Positions 51,870 to 60,035 of a stretch of 64,000 nucleotides of DNA are shown piece after piece. The position numbers and the translations under genes were made by a program. Source of the DNA: Kribbella sp. VKM Ac-2568 (GTDB taxonomy: Bacteria > Actinomycetota > Actinomycetes > Propionibacteriales > Kribbellaceae); NCBI RefSeq assembly GCF_004345365.1, contig NZ_SLVF01000007.1, forward strand, positions 450,282-514,281, written 5' to 3'. Each line of letters opens with the position of its first letter. The first letter of the stretch is position 1. Below the pieces are notes generated by a model, which saw only the letters and a program-made list of their open reading frames with translations, made no database searches and had not been told where the DNA came from.

Positions 51870-53224
51870 CCGCGCTGATCCTCCCCACGCAACTGGCGAC
51901 GCCGCTGCTGCTGCCGCTGCACGGGATCGGCGGCCGGCAGGACCTGCCGATCCCGTTCGGTCTGGCCGTCGGCGGCGCCGCGGTCGCGATCGCGCTGTCG
52001 TTCGCGATCCTGGCCGTGGCCTGGCGGAACCCGAGGTACCGCGGCAACGCCTCCGGCAAGCCGTTGCCCGCCGCAATCACCCGGACGGTCGACTCGTCCG
52101 GCTTCCGCTGGTTCGTCCGGCTGGTCGGGCTGGCGATCTTCCTCTACGCGATGGTCGCGCTGCTGTTCGGCGTGGACCGGCTGACAAACCCGATCTTCGG
52201 CTTCGTCTACATCCTGGTCTGGGTCGGCCTGGTCCCGATCTCGATCCTGCTCGGCCCGGTCTGGCGCACCCTGAACCCGCTCCGGACGATCCACCTGCTG
52301 ATCAGCAAACTGCTGCGGCAGCCGCCTTCCAAAGGTCTGTTCGAACTGCCCGCGGGGCTCGGACTCTGGCCCGCGGCAGTCGGCATCTTCGCCTTCACGT
52401 GGCTGGAACTGGTCGCCCCCGACCGGGCCACCCTGCCGGTACTCCAGGCCTGGCTCGCCCTGTACGTCGTGATCATGCTGTTCGGCGCGATCCTCTTCGG
52501 CGACCGCTGGTTCTCCACCGCCGACCCGTTCGAGGTCTACGCCACGCTGATGTCCCGGCTGTCCCCCTGGGGCCGCCGCACCGACGGCGCCCTGGTGATC
52601 CGCCGCCCCTTGGAGAACCTCGACGGCCTGAAGCCACAACCCGGCCTCGTCGGCATGGTGGCCGCCCTGCTCGGCTCAACGGCGTACGACGGGTTCTCGA
52701 ACTCGACAGCGTGGATCGGGTGGGCCCAGAACACCGACTACTCGATGACCACGCTCGGCACCTTGGCGCTGCTCGCGTTCATCCTGTTCGTGCTGGTGAC
52801 GTTCTCGAGTGCCGCCCTGCTTGCCGGTCGGCTGTCCGACAGCTCCCGTCGAACGCTGCCGAGGCTGTTCGCGCACTCCGTCGTACCGATCGCCTTCGGG
52901 TACGTCGTCGCGCACTACCTGACCCTGCTGATCCTGGAAGGCCAACGGTCGCTGATCTACCTCAGCGACCCCCTGAGCAACGGCGCCAACATCTTCGGCA
53001 CCGGTCTGCTCGGCCTCAACACCGGCATCACCAACCACAGCACCACGATCGCCGTCATCCAGGTCCTAGCAGTAGTAGGCGGCCACCTCATGGGCGTCGT
53101 CTCAGCCCACGACCGAGCAGTAGCCCTCTTCCCCCGCAACAAAGCCCTAGCCGGCCAAATCCCCCTGCTGATCGTCATGGTCGGCTACACAGTCGGCGGC
53201 CTCCTATTGCTGTTCTCCGCCTAG
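51866..53224 (+). CDS. Multi-pass membrane protein coupled to the cupredoxin lipoprotein
   Basis: 452 aa from GTG 51866 (GTGA overlap). About ten transmembrane helices are visible, for instance around 28-50, 80-103, 115-136 and 430-450. Charged motifs include FGDRWFSTADPFEVYATLMS and histidines in TNHSTT and GGHLMG near the end. Database relatives are, from memory, sometimes named fenitrothion hydrolase, but no hydrolase motif is seen here. With its lipoprotein partner it may handle a metal or act in envelope redox (inference). Confidence 0.8.
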   Translation: MTALILPTQLATPLLLPLHGIGGRQDLPIPFGLAVGGAAVAIALSFAILAVAWRNPRYRGNASGKPLPAAITRTVDSSGFRWFVRLVGLAIFLYAMVALLFGVDRLTNPIFGFVYILVWVGLVPISILLGPVWRTLNPLRTIHLLISKLLRQPPSKGLFELPAGLGLWPAAVGIFAFTWLELVAPDRATLPVLQAWLALYVVIMLFGAILFGDRWFSTADPFEVYATLMSRLSPWGRRTDGALVIRRPLENLDGLKPQPGLVGMVAALLGSTAYDGFSNSTAWIGWAQNTDYSMTTLGTLALLAFILFVLVTFSSAALLAGRLSDSSRRTLPRLFAHSVVPIAFGYVVAHYLTLLILEGQRSLIYLSDPLSNGANIFGTGLLGLNTGITNHSTTIAVIQVLAVVGGHLMGVVSAHDRAVALFPRNKALAGQIPLLIVMVGYTVGGLLLLFSA

Positions 53225-53240
53225 TACTACGTCCCGCGCC

Positions 53241-53312
53241 GGGTTACCTCCTCTTGTTGTGGGTTACCCCTGCGCAGACGACTAGGCAACCCACAACAAG
53301 AGTGGGTAACCC
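53241..53312. repeat. 72-bp long palindromic element
   Basis: Arms 53241-53265 and 53288-53312 pair at 23 of 25 positions, with a perfect 15-bp inner stem (CTCTTGTTGTGGGTT at 53251-53265) and an outer GGGTTACC/GGTAACCC. The loop is 22 nt. It lies 16 bp after a stop codon, so it may be a terminator, but it is much longer than others in the window and AT-richer. Confidence 0.7.
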
Positions 53313-53388
53313 AGCAGCGTGCGGGCTGCCACGGGCATCGCTCCAAAATCGGTGCGTCGGCTGATGGGGGCGGGGTTAGGTTGGCGGG

Positions 53389-54126
53389 ATGTTCAGTGTG
53401 CGGGATCGCGAGCAGCTACGGGACGAACTCGTTGCGGCAGCCAAGGCGGACAGCAGGATCAGTGGGGCGGCTCTGACCGGGTCCGGGGCTGTTGGCGCTG
53501 AGGACGAGTGGTCTGACATCGACCTGGCCTTCGGGCTGGTCGAGGGGGCCGATCAGGGTGAGGTGATCGCCGACTGGACTGCCCGCATGTATCGGGAGTA
53601 CGGGTGTGTGCATCACATGGACATAGGTCGGCGGGGGACGATCTATCGGGTGTTCCTGCTGGAGAACACGTTGCAGGTGGATGTCGCCTTCGCGCCCGCG
53701 GAGGAGTTCGGCGCCTACGCACCGACCTTCCGGCTGCTGTTCGGGGAGGCGGTCGAGCAGGAGCAGGCGCAGGAGCCGGCGGCGATCGACCTGGCCTCGA
53801 TGGGGTGGCTGTATGCCCTGCACGCTCGGTCGAGTATCGCTCGCGGCAAGGCGTGGCAGGCGGAGTACATGATCAGTGGTGTTCGCGACCAGGTGCTTGC
53901 GTTGGCCTGCCTTCGGCACGGCGTCACCTCATCGCAGGGCCGCGGTCTCCACCTGCTGCCTGTGGCTACCACCGACCCGATCAAAGAAACCTTGGTCCGC
54001 TCACTCGACCAGGACGAGCTCACCCGCGCCCTCCGCGCCGCGGTCGCAGTACTGCTGACCGAGATCGCCCACGTCGACCAGGACCTGGCTAGACGGTTGA
54101 CGGGGCCTTTGCAGGCGCTGGCTTAG
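53389..54126 (+). CDS. Nucleotidyltransferase-domain protein
   Basis: 245 aa. The Pol-beta-type nucleotidyltransferase site is GSGAVGAEDEWSDIDL (GS...DxD, about 32-47) with a third acidic residue in LQVDVAFAP. The C-terminal helical half resembles aminoglycoside adenylyltransferase-like or minimal NTase proteins. The substrate may be an antibiotic or a macromolecule. Its 3' end overlaps the convergent GT87 gene by 38 bp. Confidence 0.82.
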   Translation: MFSVRDREQLRDELVAAAKADSRISGAALTGSGAVGAEDEWSDIDLAFGLVEGADQGEVIADWTARMYREYGCVHHMDIGRRGTIYRVFLLENTLQVDVAFAPAEEFGAYAPTFRLLFGEAVEQEQAQEPAAIDLASMGWLYALHARSSIARGKAWQAEYMISGVRDQVLALACLRHGVTSSQGRGLHLLPVATTDPIKETLVRSLDQDELTRALRAAVAVLLTEIAHVDQDLARRLTGPLQALA

Positions 54127-55312
54127 GCAGCGAGCGGCTGGTGTAGGCCAGGATGAGGAAGGCGATCATGCCGAGGATCAGGTGGGAGTTGCCGGGGATC
54201 GACTGCCAGAACGACCAGCTCAGCTCGCGGTCGTCGCGGTACGGGACCCACCAGATCGACCTGAGCACGAACAGGCCGTACCAGAGGATGCCGGTGGCGA
54301 CGGCCGGTCGGTAGCCCCACTGGCGGTTGACCGCGCGGATCAGGCTGACGCCGAGCGGGATGATCCAGACCCAGTGGTGGCTCCACGAGACCGGAGACGC
54401 GTAAAGCACGGCCAGGGCCATCACCGAGATCGCGGTGACCCGTTCGTCGGCCAGCCAGAAACGACGCGCCAGCCAGAGCACGGCCAGGCCGAAGACCGCC
54501 GACAGCAGGAACCAGGTCGGTTCGACCCAGGACGCCTCGTCGCCGAGCCGGCTGAGGAATCCCATGAAGGACTGGTTCGCCGTGTAGGCCAGACCGCCGA
54601 CGCGGTTGGCGTTGCGGATGACGACCGTCCAGTACTCCCAGGACTGGTTCGGCACCACCGCGAAGCCGATCGCCATCGTCGCGAGCAGTCCGAGCACCGC
54701 GTTCCGGAAGGCCCGCCACTGCTTGGTGATCAGCAGGAACGCCAGGAACGGCAGCGGCGTCAGCTTCACCCCGATCGTGACCCCGACCCAGAACCCACGC
54801 CACTTCGCGTTCGCCGGCCGGACCAGGTCCAGCAGGATCATTGCGGTGAGCAACAGGTTGATCTGGCCGAACTGGATCGTCTGCCAGACCGGCTCGAGCA
54901 GCAACGACAAGCCCGTCAACGCCGCCAGTACTACGATCCGCCGCTCGCGCCACTGCCCGGGCAGCAGGGACCAGGCCGTCGCCGGGAGGCTGGCGCGCCA
55001 GATCAGCCCGATGCAGAGCACCGAGATCGTCGTCCAGACCACCAGGGCGACACCCCAAGGAACCGCCGCCAGCGGCACCATCGCGATCGCCGCGAACGGT
55101 GGATAGGTGAACGGAAGACCCGAGCCCGGCAGCTGCGCGTCGTACAGGGACTCGCGGTCGAGCAGGACCGAGCCGCCCATCCGATAGACCTGCAGGTCGA
55201 TCATGCCGTCGAAGAGCCCGTAAGCCCAGGCGCCAAGGGTGACGAAGATCGCGCAGCCCAGGATGGCGGCGACGATCCAGCGCCGGTCGGTGGTTCGCGA
55301 GCTGGAGGTCAT
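54089..55312 (-). CDS. GT87-family polyprenyl-mannose-type membrane glycosyltransferase
   Basis: 407 aa from ATG 55312 (MTSSSRTTDRRW); GTG 55318 overlapping the HAD stop as GTGA is equally plausible. About ten transmembrane helices. GT87 landmarks are MIDLQVYRMGGSVLLD (catalytic Asp in the first loop) and LPFTYPPFAAIAMVPLA. Relatives transfer mannose from polyprenyl phosphate to lipoglycans such as PIMs outside the membrane. Coupled to the HAD gene upstream. Confidence 0.86.
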   Translation of the reverse strand: MTSSSRTTDRRWIVAAILGCAIFVTLGAWAYGLFDGMIDLQVYRMGGSVLLDRESLYDAQLPGSGLPFTYPPFAAIAMVPLAAVPWGVALVVWTTISVLCIGLIWRASLPATAWSLLPGQWRERRIVVLAALTGLSLLLEPVWQTIQFGQINLLLTAMILLDLVRPANAKWRGFWVGVTIGVKLTPLPFLAFLLITKQWRAFRNAVLGLLATMAIGFAVVPNQSWEYWTVVIRNANRVGGLAYTANQSFMGFLSRLGDEASWVEPTWFLLSAVFGLAVLWLARRFWLADERVTAISVMALAVLYASPVSWSHHWVWIIPLGVSLIRAVNRQWGYRPAVATGILWYGLFVLRSIWWVPYRDDRELSWSFWQSIPGNSHLILGMIAFLILAYTSRSLPKPAPAKAPSTV

Positions 55313-55314
55313 GG

Positions 55315-55971
55315 TCACGTCAGGTCGACTCCGAACAAAGACTCCAGCTCGCGCCGCGTCTCGTCGTACGAGGTGTGGTGGATGGCGGTCATGCCGAGCG
55401 TGCGGGCACCGTCGACGTTGAGCTCGAGGTCGTCGATGAAGACGCATTGCGCCGGGCGCAGGGCGATCCGCTCGGCCGCGAGCTGGAAGATCTCCTTCTC
55501 CGGCTTGCGCAGCCCGACCTCGCCGGAGATGACGATGTCGTCGAACATGCCGTCCCAGGTGTCGCGCGGGTAGGTGTTGCCCCAGGAGTTGGACAGCAGC
55601 GCGGTCCTGATGCCGTGCGACTTGGCCCGCCGGATCAGCGCGGACATCTGCGGCTGGTGCTCGAAGTGCGCGAACATCCGCTCGATCAGGCCCTCGGCCG
55701 GGACCGGGGTGCCGTCGCGACGGATCAGCACGGCGGCGAGTTTGCGCTCGAAGTCGGGGACCGCGATCTGACCGCGCTCGAGCGCGTGGATCGGGTTCAG
55801 CTCGGCCTCGGCCGGCGTCGCGGCCAGCCAGTCGACGATCGCCTGGTAGTAGGCGTCGAAGTCGAGGTCGTCCAGCTCGGCCCACCGGCCCAGGGCCACG
55901 TCGAGACCGTCGGTGAGCACGCCACCCCAGTCCACCAGCAGGCCGCGCAGGTCGGGCTTGTCGTCAGGCAT
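55315..55971 (-). CDS. HAD-superfamily (subfamily IA) hydrolase
   Basis: 218 aa from ATG 55971. Motif I is LVDWGGVLTDG (nucleophile Asp; the usual second Asp is Gly, as in the DFGGVL subgroup), motif II is ALLSNSWGN, the Lys is in GLRKPEKEIF and motif III is CVFIDDLELNV. Probably a small-molecule phosphatase. It overlaps the GT87 gene start, so it might act on a sugar phosphate in the same pathway (inference). Confidence 0.88.
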   Translation of the reverse strand: MPDDKPDLRGLLVDWGGVLTDGLDVALGRWAELDDLDFDAYYQAIVDWLAATPAEAELNPIHALERGQIAVPDFERKLAAVLIRRDGTPVPAEGLIERMFAHFEHQPQMSALIRRAKSHGIRTALLSNSWGNTYPRDTWDGMFDDIVISGEVGLRKPEKEIFQLAAERIALRPAQCVFIDDLELNVDGARTLGMTAIHHTSYDETRRELESLFGVDLT

Positions 55972-56038
55972 GCGCGCAAGACTACTCAGGACATACGGGC
56001 GGTCCCCCGGGGACATACGCGCGGTCCCCGGCGGTCAC

Positions 56039-56827
56039 TCAGCGGTGGTACTCCACCGTGACGTCACCCGAGGACGTCTCCGCCTTGATCGTACGGAGCG
56101 AGGAGGGGTCGATCTTCACCCTGGCGGACTCGTCACCCGACGACGTGTCGGTGTCGACCCTGTACGCCTCGTCACCGCTGGGCAGGAGGACCGTCACGTC
56201 GCCGGAACTGGTCTTCGCGTCCACCGACGACGGCGCCTCGGTGAAGGTCAGGTCGACATCGCCCGAACTGCTGTCGCTCTTCACCGACGACGCGGTCAGG
56301 TCGTGGGCCTCCAGGTCACCCGATGAGGACTCGAGCGTCAGCACCCCGCCGATCTGGTGCGCCTCGATGTCGCCCGAGTTCGACTTCAGGTCGGCGCCGC
56401 CCGCCAGCCCGGATACCTTCAGGTCGCCGCTGCTGCTGTCGATACTCACCTTCAGATCCTTCGGCACGGTCACCACGTACTCCGTGTCGCAGCCGAAGGA
56501 GAGGAATCCGCAGCCGGTGTCGCGGATCTCCAGCTTGCCGTCCTTGTACTTGTCCTTCGGGTCCGAGCCGAACACGTTGCGCTCGAACCGCCGGTCCACG
56601 GTGATCTCGCTGACATCGCCGGACCGCACCTCGAGATCGGTCGAGCTGGTCTTGATCGACAGGGCGGTGCCCTGCACGGGGTAGGTGTCGTGGCTGTTCT
56701 TGGTGCCCTCGGTCAGGCCGGTGAGGGCCCAGTAGAGACCGCCGAGGATCAGGGCGACCGAGATCGCGATGCCGTATCTGCGCTCGGTGCTCATCGTGCT
56801 GGCCGGACGGCCCTGGACCTCGGACAT
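56039..56827 (-). CDS. DUF4097-type beta-solenoid membrane-anchored protein
   Basis: 262 aa from ATG 56827, with GGGGAG just upstream. One N-terminal transmembrane helix (about 18-38) leads to an extracytoplasmic domain made of repeated SSGD motifs (SSSGDLKVSG, NSGDIEAHQI, SSSGDLEAHD, SSGDVDLTF, TSSGDVTVLL), the pattern of DUF4097/LiaF-like beta-solenoids. Two Cys (CGFLSFGC) may form a disulfide. Function unknown; similar proteins act in envelope-stress sensing. Confidence 0.85.
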   Translation of the reverse strand: MSEVQGRPASTMSTERRYGIAISVALILGGLYWALTGLTEGTKNSHDTYPVQGTALSIKTSSTDLEVRSGDVSEITVDRRFERNVFGSDPKDKYKDGKLEIRDTGCGFLSFGCDTEYVVTVPKDLKVSIDSSSGDLKVSGLAGGADLKSNSGDIEAHQIGGVLTLESSSGDLEAHDLTASSVKSDSSSGDVDLTFTEAPSSVDAKTSSGDVTVLLPSGDEAYRVDTDTSSGDESARVKIDPSSLRTIKAETSSGDVTVEYHR

Positions 56828-56939
56828 GACTCTCCCCTGGCGCTGCTGCTCTACCGCTCTGCTGCTCCCACGGCCGGTGACCGTTTCGTCAACCCTGGCA
56901 TATCCCCGGTCCGTTGTCGGTGGGGTTTTCCCCCCTAAA

Positions 56940-58217
56940 TCAACTGAGGAGATCCCTGAGAACCCCCGCCGCCAACTGCTGCATCCCCTTGCGGAGCTTG
57001 CTCGACTTCGCCGCGTCGGCCAGACTCCGCCCGTGCGACAGCGCCGCGTCACACGCCGCCTGGTCGAACGGCAGCAACGCCGCCGCCTGTACTCCGGCGT
57101 ACCGGCTGAGCGCCTCCGCGACAGCATCGGCAGGGGAACTCCCCAGCGACCCTGAGCGAACCCTGTTCACCACGACCCGGGTGTTCGCCGACGGCACCAC
57201 CGCGCGGAGTTCGTGCAGCGCGCGGATCAGCCGGGTGAGGCCGACCGGGTCGGCGGTCCCGACCACGATCACCTCGTCGGCCTCCTCCAGGGTTGCCAGG
57301 GTCGCCCCGTTGCGCCGGGGCGCGAGAGTGTCGAACGAGATCTCCTCATCGCTCTCGATGCAGAAGCCCGCGTCGACCACCGTGCAGGGCGCGAGATTCC
57401 TGGCCGTGGACCAGACCGACTCGATCGCCGTCGGGCGGAGCTCGGTCCACCGGTCGGCGCGGCTCAGCCCGGTCAGCACCAGCATGTGCGGCCCGACCTG
57501 CCTCGCCTGCCGGGCGAGCACCGCCACGTCGAGCGAACCACCGCTGGCCGAACGCGCCGCCGCGGCGAGCCCCGAGGTCTCGTCGAGCATGCCGAGCAAC
57601 TGAGCCACCGTTCCGCCGTACACGTCGGCGTCGGCAAGCAGTGTGGAGACCCCGCGCGCAGCCAACTCCGTGGCCAATCCGACCGCGACCGTACTGCGGC
57701 CCGGGGCGCCGGTGGGACCCCAGACGGCGATGACTCGGCCGGCTCCCTGACCGTACGGCTCGTAGCCGTTTCGTTCTGGGTTGGCCACGGTCTCGCTCGA
57801 GAGGGGGACGAACCCGCCGGCGAAGTGCGACACGGTGGCCGGCGGTCCGGACTCCACCGCGTCGGTGATCGCCCGGCCGAGGTCCTCGGCGCTGACGTCG
57901 GCCGGGAGGATCCGCTCGATCCCCATCCGGCTCAGCCTGTCCTCGGCGCCGGTGGGCTCGCCGTTGTCGGACGGATCGACCAGTGCGAGCACGGCGATGC
58001 GTCTCGCGTGCAGAGCCGCTACTGCGTCAGACGTCAACCTGGGAAGGTCTTCTGCGAGCAGGACCGCCCTGGCCTGTCCACTAGCCGCCGCGGCCATCAC
58101 GTCGGCGATGTCCACGCATCTGCGGACTACACGGATCCCCTGGGCTCTTTCGGCCCGGCGTACGACGTCGGCCTCCCACGGCGCGCCAGTCACCGCAAGG
58201 AGGACTGGTACCGACAT
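56940..58217 (-). CDS. CpaE/MinD-like P-loop ATPase
   Basis: 425 aa. An N-terminal receiver-like domain (about 1-120) without the phospho-acceptor context is followed by a ParA/MinD fold with a deviant Walker A (VWGPTGAPGRST, Arg where the signature Lys would be), LLADADVYGG, and VVDAGF in place of the DxxG switch. CpaE/TadZ proteins position type IV/Flp pilus machines at the pole. The partner CpaB-like gene overlaps by one base, but no cpaF, secretin or pilin is nearby. Confidence 0.82.
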   Translation of the reverse strand: MSVPVLLAVTGAPWEADVVRRAERAQGIRVVRRCVDIADVMAAAASGQARAVLLAEDLPRLTSDAVAALHARRIAVLALVDPSDNGEPTGAEDRLSRMGIERILPADVSAEDLGRAITDAVESGPPATVSHFAGGFVPLSSETVANPERNGYEPYGQGAGRVIAVWGPTGAPGRSTVAVGLATELAARGVSTLLADADVYGGTVAQLLGMLDETSGLAAAARSASGGSLDVAVLARQARQVGPHMLVLTGLSRADRWTELRPTAIESVWSTARNLAPCTVVDAGFCIESDEEISFDTLAPRRNGATLATLEEADEVIVVGTADPVGLTRLIRALHELRAVVPSANTRVVVNRVRSGSLGSSPADAVAEALSRYAGVQAAALLPFDQAACDAALSHGRSLADAAKSSKLRKGMQQLAAGVLRDLLS

Positions 58218-58879
58218 CAGCGGCCCCGCCGGATCAGCACTGGCTCACCGGTACTCATCATGGCCAGCGCAGCAGGGAGTCTCGTCAGTTCTCTCGGCTC
58301 GAGGCCGACCAGGACCTGTCGTCGGGACGATCCGCCGGCCACCCCCTTCGCGGTGTCCACCTGGATCACGCGGACCTCGGCCCAGAGTTGCTTGGCCGGC
58401 TGGTCGGCTGCCTTCGGCACCACCCAGATGTCGACGTGGTCTCCGGCCACTGTGTCCGCGGGGAGACGGCCGGTCGCGATCGACAGCGGTAGTTCGGTGC
58501 GCTCGCTGTCCGCCTGGGTGACCGCGGCCTGCCTCGGGACGAACTCGCCCTTGCTGACCGCCCGGGTGACGACCAGGCCCTTGAGATCCGCGTCAGCGGC
58601 GACGTACTGGCCGGCAGCCGAGTCGCTGGTGAAGCGGACGCGGACCGTGGTGAGGTCCTGGCTGGTCAGCTTGGTGCCGGCCGGCAGATCCCGCTCCGCG
58701 GCCCAGATGGCGGTGGTGTCGTCCGCGGCCGACAGCAGTTTGGCGCCACCGAGTGCGGTGATGGCGACGAGCAGCACACCGAGCAGCAGGCGACCGTCCT
58801 TCCATCGGGCCCGCCGGTTGCGCAGGGTCGGTGTGGACGGCGCAGCGAACCCGCTCCGCACCACTGGACTGTCGGCCAC
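58217..58879 (-). CDS. SAF-domain CpaB/RcpC-like membrane protein
   Basis: 220 aa from GTG 58879 (GGGGAG 6 nt upstream). One transmembrane helix at about 30-50 is followed by an extracytoplasmic SAF domain (RDLPAGTKLTSQDLTTVRVR, then GLVVTRAVSKGEFVPRQA), as in Flp pilus assembly protein CpaB. Actinobacterial members may bind the cell wall or pilus subunits. Operon with the CpaE-like ATPase. Confidence 0.85.
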   Translation of the reverse strand: MADSPVVRSGFAAPSTPTLRNRRARWKDGRLLLGVLLVAITALGGAKLLSAADDTTAIWAAERDLPAGTKLTSQDLTTVRVRFTSDSAAGQYVAADADLKGLVVTRAVSKGEFVPRQAAVTQADSERTELPLSIATGRLPADTVAGDHVDIWVVPKAADQPAKQLWAEVRVIQVDTAKGVAGGSSRRQVLVGLEPRELTRLPAALAMMSTGEPVLIRRGR

Positions 58880-59020
58880 TCGAACTCCCCAGAAATTCTC
58901 GGTTACCGCCTGATCGCTCTTGGCGACGACATTCTGCCGTGTCCGCGGTCTGGCCGTTGACCGTCGTCCACAGGGCGGGGACGCCTGGGGACAAACTGGC
59001 TGATTCGGATGCCAACCGTG

Positions 59021-59036
59021 GCAAACTGAAGCAACC
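59021..59036. promoter_or_regulatory. Period-10 direct repeat upstream of the HTH gene
   Basis: GCAAACTGAAGCAACC: the unit GCAA recurs after exactly 10 bp, matching the perfect tandem AAGCAAACTC pair upstream of the LysM gene (59995-60014). A possible autoregulatory site for the protein encoded at 59070. Confidence 0.45.
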
Positions 59037-59069
59037 AGCCCGTCACCGACTCGAAGGGGAACAGCACGC

Positions 59070-59324
59070 ATGCCGGCTCCGCGCTTCCTCCAGTTGTCCG
59101 ACGTCGCCGAGGTGCTGAACATCTCGGCAAACCAGGTGTATGCGCTGGTCCGTCGCGGCGACATCCCGGCGGTCAAGATCGGCGGCCGGGGCCAGTGGCG
59201 GGTGGAGTCGTCCGAGCTGGAGAAGTACATCGAGCGGCTCTACACCGAGACCAAGCAGTTCATCGACACCCATCCCTTCGGCGAAGAGGCCGAGGCCGCC
59301 GACTCCGAGGACGTCCGCAGCTAA
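59070..59324 (+). CDS. Small excisionase/MerR-type helix-turn-helix protein
   Basis: 84 aa. A winged helix of the AlpA/BldC/excisionase type: LQLSDVAEVLNISANQVYAL (helix-turn-helix), VRRGDIPAVKIGGRGQWRVE (wing), then an acidic C-terminal helix. AAGGGGA lies 10 nt before the ATG. Single-domain proteins of this group bind direct repeats and act as global or developmental regulators in actinomycetes. Convergent with the next gene (4-bp overlap). Confidence 0.85.
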   Translation: MPAPRFLQLSDVAEVLNISANQVYALVRRGDIPAVKIGGRGQWRVESSELEKYIERLYTETKQFIDTHPFGEEAEAADSEDVRS

Positions 59325-59866
59325 CGGCGGCGTACTGCGTCCAAGGCGCGGGTGGGGACGAGGCGGGTGTTGTAGACCTCGGTACGCCGGCGCGGCGCGT
59401 CCAGCGGGTGCTCCGCGATCTCCAGGAAGTCGGCGCCGACCCGGTCGATCGTGCCGGTGACCGGGGTTCCACCACAGAACAACGTCACAGGCGAACGATC
59501 CCGAGCGATTCCCCGCAGCAGGTGCGACAGACCTAGCTTCGCGGCGACGGCCCCCTCGGCAGGCTCCGCCCACGGACCCAACCGGTGGACCGCGGTGAGA
59601 GCGGCGTCCGAGATCAGCCATTCCTCGTAGCGCTCGGCCTCGAGCAGCAGGCAGTCCTTGCCGACCCGGCTGAGCGTGCCCTGGACCGGATCGGCCTGGG
59701 TGAGCTCGACCCGTACGACGGTGCCGACCGCGCCGCGCAGCCGGTCGAGCACGGTGATCTTGCCGACCTCGGCGCGGATCCGGTCCGCCACCTCGCCGTA
59801 CAGATCGCCGTCCTGCATCGCCTCGAACTGGGACTCCAGATCCTCGAACAGAGCTTCCAGACGCAT
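59321..59866 (-). CDS. Conserved hypothetical with two Sm-like segments
   Basis: 181 aa. Two stretches share a V-x-L-x(n)-G-T-[LI]-x-R-V-G-x-D-x-L-x-[LI] pattern: DPVQGTLSRVGKDCLLLEAE (about 60-80) and TPVTGTIDRVGADFLEIAEH (about 131-150), each preceded by VVRVEL or VTLFCGG. This resembles the bent beta-sheet of Sm/Hfq folds (inference). The acidic N-terminal helix (FEDLESQFEAMQ) may oligomerise. Cytoplasmic; the function of this actinobacterial family is not known to me. Confidence 0.75.
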   Translation of the reverse strand: MRLEALFEDLESQFEAMQDGDLYGEVADRIRAEVGKITVLDRLRGAVGTVVRVELTQADPVQGTLSRVGKDCLLLEAERYEEWLISDAALTAVHRLGPWAEPAEGAVAAKLGLSHLLRGIARDRSPVTLFCGGTPVTGTIDRVGADFLEIAEHPLDAPRRRTEVYNTRLVPTRALDAVRRR

Positions 59867-59994
59867 GCCGCGAACCTACTCGGTCGAGCGGTCATCGCCG
59901 CCACTTTCCGTGCGGCGGACTCACCGTCCGTGACACTTTCATATGATTTCGACTTGCCAAGAGCAGGCTAGGCGGGTCTATATTAATCAAGCTA

Positions 59995-60014
59995 AAGCAA
60001 ACTCAAGCAAACTC
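59995..60014. promoter_or_regulatory. Tandem AAGCAAACTC repeat ahead of the LysM gene
   Basis: Two perfect adjacent 10-bp copies (59995-60004 and 60005-60014) in an AT-rich island, just after a TATATT (59979-59984) -10-like box with TTGCCA at 59954. The region is the most AT-rich stretch in the window. A likely target of a direct-repeat-binding regulator, perhaps the HTH protein at 59070. Confidence 0.6.
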
Positions 60015-60035
60015 ATGGATCGAAGGCGAAACGAG

